From the NCBI GenBank assembly GCA_030549335.1, contig CM060195.1, positions 50,191,975 to 50,255,974 of the forward strand: DNA of 64,000 bases. The letters are read 5' to 3'. This DNA is from Pontederia crassipes (taxonomy: Eukaryota > Streptophyta > Magnoliopsida > Commelinales > Pontederiaceae). The notes beneath the pieces are model-generated. The model saw nothing but the letters and a program-made list of their open reading frames with translations, searched no databases and had not been told where the DNA came from. Below are positions 56,534-64,000 of this stretch, one piece after another (within the stretch, counting starts at the first letter, position 1; the number at the start of each line of letters is the position of its first letter). Both the position numbers and the translations under genes were made by a program.

Positions 56534-57673
56534 TCAAACCCGCTCCTCCACTGGATCTGACGACGACTTGCCTTCATCCTTCTTATCGGATCCGTACTTG
56601 CAGTCCACATCTCCATCTCCGACCGAGACACTCGTCGAAGTTCCGACGGAGGGGAAGATACGTTTGCTCGACGGCGACCTCGCCGGTACCGGCGCGATCT
56701 CCGTTCTCTGCGTGACGGAAAACGTCCGCAGCAAGAATCCCCACCGCCCGCTACGCCCTGCACCGGCGCCGCCACTATGCCCCCTCCTCCCGCTTGCCTC
56801 GCCACCGGACGACACCCTGAGGCTCGCAGCGCGCCGGAGCCTCCCGGCCTCCAAGATCTCCCTCCTTACGTGCTCCGGTAACCGGAGAGTGTATCGATCC
56901 TCCGGAGCCCCCCCAGCCGCCTCGTGCCCCGTCGAGTGCGACCTCCTCACCGTAGCGGCCGGTGCCGGCTCTCTTTGAAGCCCCGCCTCCAGATCCTCGA
57001 CACCGTGCCGGATGCCCGCGTCCTCCACTTCTTCAGTGGAGTTATCGTCGCCGGTTTCATCCACCGTTGCTCGGCCGTCGGCGGCGGGGACGGCAGGATT
57101 CAACAGATTGGCGCGACACACTGGGCAGGTCACGTGGGACTCAAGCCAGACGTCTACGCAGTCGACGTGGAACACGTGGCAGCATCGCGGAAGCAGCCGG
57201 AGGACGTCGTCGTCGGAGAACTCGGACAAGCACACCGCGCACTCCATGGCCTCCTTTCCGGACCCCATCTCCTTGGCCTTCGCGTAAGCCATGGTGGGGA
57301 ACGTTTCGAGCACCGCCCTGTCGAGCCCATTCCTCCTGCGACAGCCGGAGTTTCCCTCGCTCTCAAATACCGCGTCACCGCGAGCGGCGGCGGCGACGGC
57401 GGAGTGCTCGGCGCATCGTCTGAGGTAGACGGAGAAGAATCCCAAGAAGAAGAAGCCGCAGATGAAGGCGATCAGGAGCGACGCGATCGTGGGGTTCATC
57501 CTGATGGAGTAGTTACCGGGCGAGTACTCACCAGACGGCGGCGAGGATGGCTGCGCCTCTGCGCGCCAGGCGGCCGCGAGAAGCAGCACCAGCAGCAGAC
57601 ATGGCGGAAGCATCGTCACTCGTTGCACCAACATCCGAATCGGGCGGCGGAGGTGCGTCGTCGTAAAGTACAT
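56534..57673 (-). CDS. ATL-family RING-H2 E3 ubiquitin ligase, single exon
   Basis: A membrane-anchored E3 ligase. It transfers ubiquitin from an E2 via its RING-H2 domain, and family members often act in defence or carbon/nitrogen responses. The single open frame has 379 residues. In order: a hydrophobic N-terminus with cleavage-like end (about 21-41, LLLVLLLAAAWRAEAQ), a transmembrane helix about 61-84 (IASLLIAFICGFFFLGFF), the GLD motif 116-118 (NGLDRAVLETFP), and the RING-H2 at 145-186 with C145, C148, C164, H166, H169, C172, C183 and C186, and the ATL-typical VWLESHVTCPVCR. The long C-terminal tail is Ser/Arg-rich and disordered-looking. The layout is that of the ATL6/ATL31 group, but the member cannot be fixed. 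Met14 and Met21 are alternative starts. The TATA-like box at 57733-57742 suits the first ATG. Confidence 0.93.
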   Translation of the reverse strand: MYFTTTHLRRPIRMLVQRVTMLPPCLLLVLLLAAAWRAEAQPSSPPSGEYSPGNYSIRMNPTIASLLIAFICGFFFLGFFSVYLRRCAEHSAVAAAARGDAVFESEGNSGCRRRNGLDRAVLETFPTMAYAKAKEMGSGKEAMECAVCLSEFSDDDVLRLLPRCCHVFHVDCVDVWLESHVTCPVCRANLLNPAVPAADGRATVDETGDDNSTEEVEDAGIRHGVEDLEAGLQREPAPAATVRRSHSTGHEAAGGAPEDRYTLRLPEHVRREILEAGRLRRAASLRVSSGGEASGRRGHSGGAGAGRSGRWGFLLRTFSVTQRTEIAPVPARSPSSKRIFPSVGTSTSVSVGDGDVDCKYGSDKKDEGKSSSDPVEERV

Positions 57674-57732
57674 AGACAGTGGATTCCGGCGGGTGGAGGG
57701 GCGAGCGAGCGAGCGAACGAAGCTGGCGAACA

Positions 57733-57742
57733 GTTATATAAA
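57733..57742 (-). promoter_or_regulatory. Likely TATA box of the ATL gene
   Basis: TTTATATAAC on the minus strand, about 60 nt upstream of the first ATG, which implies a short 5' UTR of about 30 nt. Confidence 0.5.
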
Positions 57743-60226
57743 CCGTTAAGCCCGTAGTGGCGTGACCGTAAAGTTACATACGCGTGGCGATTCCGGGATC
57801 CACATTTCGGTTGCGCGGACCGTGATCAGCTCGTCCGGCATCCGACGGTCCTTGTTCGCTTGCGCTCCACGACGGGAGATCACGGCCGTGGAAAGCAGTG
57901 GGAAGCGACGGATGTGGACAAGGGACCCAGCCAATAGATTCCGTTTGAGAAAAATAAGAATTCGTTGGATGATCGGTCAAGGGTACTGGGGAGGAGGAGA
58001 GATTCTGTGTGTGAGAGAGAGAGAGAGAGTTGTGTTGTTGGCAACAGTTTCTCGTGGGACATTGAGCGCAAACTTTTCGAGCTCAACTATTGAAAATATT
58101 GCAAAACAAATTACAGGTTATTTTCTATTTACCATGTCTTTTAATTATGATATAGAATTTTCACAAACAAAAATTAAAACAATGTCATTTCAAGGGTAAA
58201 TAACACTATTATGTTTTGTAACATCTTATCGATTGATGATACTTGATATATATAGCTTATAGATTTGTGGGATGAAAAAGAAAGAAATTTAAAGTTTAAA
58301 TACCTCATTATATATCAAATTTTATGTATGTATAAATTTTATAAGAAATAAATAAGAATTAATTGAGAAAGATGCCTAAATATTAGGAACGTAATTAAGC
58401 AAAAGGTAAAAATGGATAGTTTTAACATATAAATCACTAAATTAACTAATGTACATACCAGAATATACAAGCTACAAAGGATTAATTATATGAATAATCG
58501 ATGTATAAATATATATTGACCATAAACATATGACAAATATCATGGTTGATAAATTTTAGTGATTCAATAGTGGATTGTGATTCGATTAAAATTTACGCAA
58601 AATGAGATGAGCATTTAGATTTTAAAAATTAAGAGGCTAATAAATAAATATTTAATAAAGGACTTAATGGACGTGTCTCTCCTTTAAATGAGGGACACGA
58701 TGTATCCCTTCTTCTTATTCATCGTATCAAGATTTTATGGATCAGATTTAAAGCCTTTAAATGAAAATGAATAAAATAGGATTCATAAATTTCTAATTTA
58801 ATGAATAGAAACATATGAGGCACGGTGTCCCTCCTTTAAAGAGATGACACCTATATAAAATAACATGAATAAATATAACAAATTATTTAATATATATATA
58901 TAATTATACGTAATGTAATATTTTTTTTATTTTTATACCCTGAGTATTAAGTATTCCTAAAAAACAACAAAATTGTAACTTCGTAACAACCATTTTACGT
59001 CGACTTAAGAATTATTAAGGTAATAAATAAAATAACTATAATGTTACATCAAATAATTTAAATTCCATAAGTAATATAAATAATTATTATAAGGCTTCTA
59101 AATTATTCACAGTGTTAGATATATAGTACTTACAATTTAATAGTACAAGAATAAATTTGAAACAAAAGGTCACCTTCTATCATTTCAATATCAATCAAAT
59201 TAACAATGCAAATATCTTTAATTAATAGGAAAAAAAACTATCATCAAAGTTGGCTTACTAAAGATTTAAGGTAGTCAACATGGAGATATTATAAGATCCT
59301 ACATATTAATAAAAAATATATTTTAAAGATAATAAATATTTTTTTATAAATCTACCACATTCTAATATTAAAATACACCTCAGTAAATTATTTTTTTATC
59401 GATTCTTAAGAAAAATTATATCTTAAAAATAAAGACAATATATTAAACTTTATCTAAATTAATTTTTATTATCATAAATATATTTTTACTTAATATTTAA
59501 ATAATTATATTAATAATATGAGATCGTATAATCGCATCACTAAAATTAAGATCGGTAAGCAAGATTGTAAAATCATAAGATCCACTTTTTTAATGTAATA
59601 ATTCACCACTGTCAAAAGTATCACAACCATCAAATAAAAAGGTATTTTGCATTTTGTTTAATTTTTGAGGTGACTCCAGCTCAAAATAAATATGGGAACA
59701 TTTGCTATCCAGAATCTATTCGGGTTGAGTTATTGAAAATCCATGACTAAGTTTGAGTTTAAAAGATTTAGATCCATTTTCAACTTCATTATTTTAATAT
59801 GACAATATATAGAGATATTTTAATGCATTAAGTATGTATTATTTGTACTTTTCTTAAACATATGATATCTAAAATGACCTTAAAGGTAATCAATAATAAA
59901 ATAATAGATTAAATTGTTTATAATTTATAATTATAATTTTTAAAATGTTTTAATATAAAAAATAACCGGATTTTTCCATTTTAATTACTGGCCCGATCTC
60001 AAAATCAACAAAGAATTAATTCCGACACCAAGTAAAATCTTGAATATTGGAACCTTGCTCACCTCTAATTCAACTGCACATTTGCTTGACCCACATGATC
60101 AATTTTATTTTTTTATTCCTTTATTTCTGATCTTTACTTTTATATTTTTCTTGTTTTCATTTCCCTACTTATTATAATTTCTGCATTGTGATATTATTAC
60201 ATGTTGTTGATAAAAGTAATGATTTA
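57743..60226. other. Upstream region of ATL and AT-rich spacer
   Basis: GC-rich promoter-side DNA to about 58080, with a GA run near 58013-58029, then AT-rich spacer without a supportable gene. Confidence 0.4.
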
Positions 60227-61086
60227 CACTATAAGAAAAAAGTCAATTACAGACGGCTTTTGCCGAGAATCATCGAAAATTATGATTTTCAATGGCTTTT
60301 TCGACGGAATAGATCCGTCGAAAAAGTGGTCGTCGCAAAATGATTTTCGGTGATTGGAAAAAATTCGTCGGAAGTTTCGACGGTTGTAATCGGCCCAAAA
60401 GTCTGGCGGCCCCAACCGTCGGAACTTTCGACGGTCGCAACCGTCGAAACTTTCGGTGGTCGTTGCAATCGTCGAAACGTTCGATGGTCGTTGCAACCGT
60501 CGAAACGTTCGACGGTCAAAACCGTCGAAACTTTCGGTGGTCGTCGCAATCGTCGAAACTTTCGACGGTCGCAACTTTCGAAAATATCTGGCGGTTGCAA
60601 CCGTTCAAAAAAATTTTAAAATATAAAAAAATTAGCCGGCAGCCAGGCAGCCGATCCAGCCGCCAGTGGCAAGATCCGACCGTCTAGAGCCAATCACGCT
60701 GCCGCTGGCCAGATCAGGCCTCCTGGCCGACCGAATCAGGCCAGCTGCTGATGGATCAAGCCGACTGCTGACGGATCGGCCGCTTGGCGATCGAATCAAG
60801 CCGCGGCCAGCCAGCCCACGGCCTGATCCGACAGCCGGGGCCAGATCCGTCAGCTAGCGGTCAAATCCGGTGGTCAGGTGGCCGATCCGCCAGCCATCGA
60901 CCAGATCTGACGGCCAGGCGGCCGATCCGGCCGCCAGCGGCCCCTGCGAACAAATCGGAGTGCGAGGCGGCCGATCTGGCCCCCGCGGCCAGATTCAGAC
61001 GAGAGACAGAGATAAAGAGAGAGAGAGGGGGTCGCCAGCGGGTCGTCGTGCCGACAAAATAAGAGAGGGAGAGAGAGGGAAAGATG

Positions 61087-61127
<41 letters not shown>

Positions 61128-62523
61128 GTAGAAAAATGAGAATGTAGGAAACCAAAAAAGAAGTAGCGGGAGAGTGATTTTTTAATTTCCGAGAGTTGTG
61201 ACAGTTGGAAACTTAGCAAATATTAAGAATATATATTATTATGATATATGTGAATATAATATTTATTTATAATAATAAAATACAACTTACATATATATAT
61301 TATTTATTTTTAGTTTATCGACGGTCTTGACCGTCGAAAATCTGAACCGTCGCTAATTATATTAATAAAAGACTCCTTATATTATATTATTTTTCACTTA
61401 CCGAAAATCTGAATCGTCGAAAATTGCGACGGTTTGAACTTTTGCTAATTATATTAGTAAAATATTCCTTATATTATATTATTTTTTATTTACCGACGGT
61501 CTGGACCGTAAAAAATTTCGACGAATAAATATCCGTCAGAATTTTCGATGCTCCTAATAGTCAAAAAATAAAATAACACTACAAGAAAAAAGTCAATTAC
61601 AGACGGCTTTGACCGTCTGTAATTTGCTGAGAATCGTCGAAAATTATGATTTTCAATGGTTTTTTCGACGGAACATATCCGTCGAAAAAGTGGTCGTCGC
61701 AAAATAATTTTCGATGATTGGAAAAAATTCGTCGGAAGTTTCGACGATTGTAATCGGCCCAAAAGTCTAGCGGCCCCAACCGTCGGAACTTTCGGCGGTC
61801 GCAACCGTCGGAACTTTCGGTGGTCATTGCAATCGTCGAATCTTTCGACGGTCGTTGCAACCGTCGAAACGTTCGACGGTCAAAATCGTCGAAACTTTCG
61901 GTGGTCATCGCAATCGTCGAAACTTTCGACGGTCGAAACTTTCGACGGTCGAAACTTTCGACGGTCGAAACTTTTGACGGTCGCAACTGTCGAAAATATC
62001 TGGCGGTTGCAACCGTTCAAAAAAAATTTAAAATATAAAAAAATTAGCCGGCAACCAGGCAGTCGATCCAGCCGCCAGTGGCAAGATCCGACCGTCTGGC
62101 GCCAATCACGCTGCCGCTGGCCAGGTCAGGCCGCCTGGCCGACCGGATCAGGCCAGCTGCTGATGGATCAAGCCGACTGTTGACGGATCGACCGCTTGGC
62201 GATCGAATCAAGCCGCGGCCGGCCAGCCCGCGGCCAGATCCGACAGCCGGGGCCAGATCCGTCAGCTAGCGGTCAAATTCGGTGGCCAGGTGGCTGATCT
62301 GCTAGCCATCGACCAGATCCGACGGCCAGGCGGTCGATCCGGCCGCCAGCGGCCCCCGCGACCAAATTGGAGTGCGAGGCGGCCGATCTAGCCCCCGCGG
62401 CCAGATTCGGACGAGAGACAGAGATAAAGAGAGAGAGAGGGGGTCGCCAGCGGGTCGTCGTGCCGACAAAATAAGAGAGGGAGAGAGAGGGAAAGAAGTA
62501 GAGAGTGGAGAGAGGGAAAGATG

Positions 62524-62562
<39 letters not shown>

Positions 62563-63894
62563 GTAGAAAAATGAGAATGTAGGAAACAAAAAAAGAAGTA
62601 GCGGGAGAGTGATTTTTTTAATTTTCGACGGTTATGACAGTTGGAAACTTAGCAAATATTAATAATATATATTATTATGATATATATGAATATAATATTT
62701 ATTTATAATAATAAAATACTACTTATATATATATATATTATTTATTTTTAGTTTATCGACGGTCTTGACCGTCGAAAATCTGAACTGTCGCTAATTATAT
62801 TAATAAAAGACTCCTTATATTATATTATTTTTCACTTACCGAAAATTTGAATCGTCGAAAATTGCGATGGTTTGAACTGACGCTAATTATATTAGTAAAA
62901 TACTCCTTATATTATATTATTTTTTATTTACCGATAGTCTGGACCGTCAAAAATTTCGACGAATAAATATCCGTCAGAATTTTCGATGCTCCTAATAGTC
63001 AAAAAATAAAATAATAATATAATATATTACATAATTTATTCGCCGAGAATCGTCAAAAATTATGATTTTCAATGGCTTTTTCGACGGAACAGATCCGTCG
63101 AAAAAGTGGTCGTCGCAAAATGATTTTCGATGATTGGAAAAAATTCGTCGGAAGTTTCGACGGTTGTAATTGGCCCAAAAGTCTGGCGGCCCCAACCGTC
63201 GGAACTTTCGGCGGTCGCAACCGTCGGAACTTTCGGTGGTCGTTGCAATCGTCGAATCTTTCGACGGTCGTTGCAATCGTCGAAACGTTCGACGGTCAAA
63301 ACTGTTGAAACTTTCGATGGTCGTTGCAATCGTCGAAACTTTCGACGGTCGCAACTGTCGAAAATATCTGGCGGTTGCAACCGTTCAAAAAAATTTTAAA
63401 ATATAAAAAATTAGCCGGCAACCAGGCAGCCGATCCAGCCGCCAGTGGCAAGATCCGACCGTCTGGCGGCAGTCACGCTGCCGCTGGCCAGATCAGGCCG
63501 CCTGGCCGACCGGATCAGGCCAGCTGCTGATGGATCAAGCCGACTGCTGACGGATCGGCCGCTTGGCGATCGAATCAAGCCGCGGCCGGCCAGCCCGCGG
63601 CCAGATCCGACAGCCGGGGCCAGATCCGTCAGCTAGCGGTCAAATCCGGTGGCTAGGTGGCCGATCCGCCAGCCATCGACCAGATCCGACGGCCAGGCAG
63701 CCGATCCGGCCGCCAGCAGCCCCTGCGACCAAATCGGAGTGCGAGGCGGCCGATCTGGCCCCCGCGGCCAGATTCGGACGAGAGACAGAGATAAAGAGAG
63801 AGAGAGAGAGGGGGTCGCCAGCGGGTCGTCGTGCCGACAAAATAAGAGAGGGAGAGAGAGGGAAAGAAGTAGAGAGTGGAGAGAGGGAAAGATG

Positions 63895-63945
<51 letters not shown>

Positions 63946-64000
63946 GTAGAAAAATGAGAATGTTGGAAACGAAAAAAGAAGTAGCGGGAGTGATTTTTTA
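60227..64000. mobile_element. Tandem array of CACTA (En/Spm) transposon end units
   Basis: Three head-to-tail units, with a common point (gattttcaatgg) at 60284, 61648 and 63064, so periods of 1364 and 1416 nt. Units 1 and 2 start with CACTATAAGAAAAAAGTCAA (60227) and CACTACAAGAAAAAAGTCAA (61576), the CACTA terminal repeat. Each unit holds about 350 nt of dense CCGTCGAAAC / GTTTCGACGG subterminal repeats in both orientations, about 350 nt of GC-rich degenerate repeats (CCAGATCCG, GGCCGATC), a GA-rich stretch, an (AT)n run and an AT-rich tail with GACGGTC...GACCGTC. No matching right-hand CACTA end (..CTTGTAGTG) and no transposase is visible. Unit 3 lacks the CACTA start and continues past the right edge. 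Confidence 0.75.
61087..61126. repeat. (AT)n run in array unit 1
   Basis: About 36-40 nt of AT dinucleotides. Equivalent runs lie at about 62526-62560 and 63898-63943 in units 2 and 3. Confidence 0.9.

Noticed and set aside
56924-57757. Plus-strand open frame of 277 codons at the ATL locus
   Set aside because: Antisense to the RING-H2 gene; a low-complexity Arg/Gly composition caused by high GC.
60224-63957. Many open frames with repeated RRNFRRS or SDGQAADPAA-type peptides
   Set aside because: They arise on both strands from the CCGTCGAAAC repeats and GC-rich repeats of the CACTA array and repeat with the unit, so they are not genes.
60227-64000. CRISPR-like array of short repeats and spacers
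   Set aside because: Repeats are irregular, in both orientations and of transposon subterminal type; this is a plant nuclear sequence.

Overview
This is nuclear DNA of a flowering plant. Its genes are split by GT-AG introns and encode plant families (TIR1/AFB, PEPKR2, ATL, GT61, SFT1-type SNARE). They sit in AT-rich DNA full of LINE, LTR, CACTA and small non-autonomous elements. The strongly GC-rich 5' coding exons (AFB exon 1, ATL, GT61, PEPKR2 exon 1) beside AT-rich introns and spacers suggest a monocot, but that is inference and the species cannot be named from the window.

Layout. 0.5-4.6 kb (+): a decayed pseudogene of the two-domain pyridoxine/pyridoxamine 5'-phosphate oxidase (PPOX1 type), with a Copia-like LTR remnant in its largest intron. 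4.9-5.8 kb (-): a decayed LINE RNase H remnant. 5.8-10.6 kb: nothing convincing. 10.8-12.9 kb (-): a complete AFB4/5-type auxin receptor F-box gene in three exons. 13.6-15.0 kb: a long inverted-repeat (foldback) element upstream of it. 15-24.7 kb: AT-rich spacer. 24.75-30.17 kb (+): a 5'-truncated L1-type LINE with 17-bp target duplications, ORF1, endonuclease, reverse transcriptase and RNase H remnants. 30.5-31.0 kb (-): an unrecognised 176-aa coding exon. 32.7-33.4 kb: a second copy of the foldback family next to the promoter of a four-exon Qc-SNARE gene (33.6-36.9 kb, +) whose introns carry a TRIM element and small insertions. 37.7-39.7 kb (-): a two-exon GT61 glycosyltransferase. 44.6-49.7 kb (-): a three-exon PEPKR2-type protein kinase with a 3.65-kb first intron loaded with elements. 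50-56.5 kb: AT-rich decayed repeats. 56.5-57.7 kb (-): a single-exon ATL RING-H2 E3 ligase. 60.2-64.0 kb: a tandem array of about 1.4-kb units built from the end region of a CACTA transposon, running off the right edge.

The intact genes do not form a pathway. They act in auxin perception, Golgi vesicle fusion, Golgi glycan synthesis, a CDPK-superfamily kinase function and ubiquitin ligation. The connecting theme is mobile-element activity. Nine short insertions share a 3' end of the form CCCACCTAGTGGGATAAGGC + (TTG)n, and most have 10-19-bp target duplications. The longest encode the last residues of an ORF ending in MIHVADPT-stop, so they look like extremely 5'-truncated RTE-type LINE copies rather than full SINEs. 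One lies in the catalytic FADD motif of the L1 element, one in the 3' LTR of the TRIM, two others in introns of the SNARE gene, one in the kinase intron and one just downstream of AFB.
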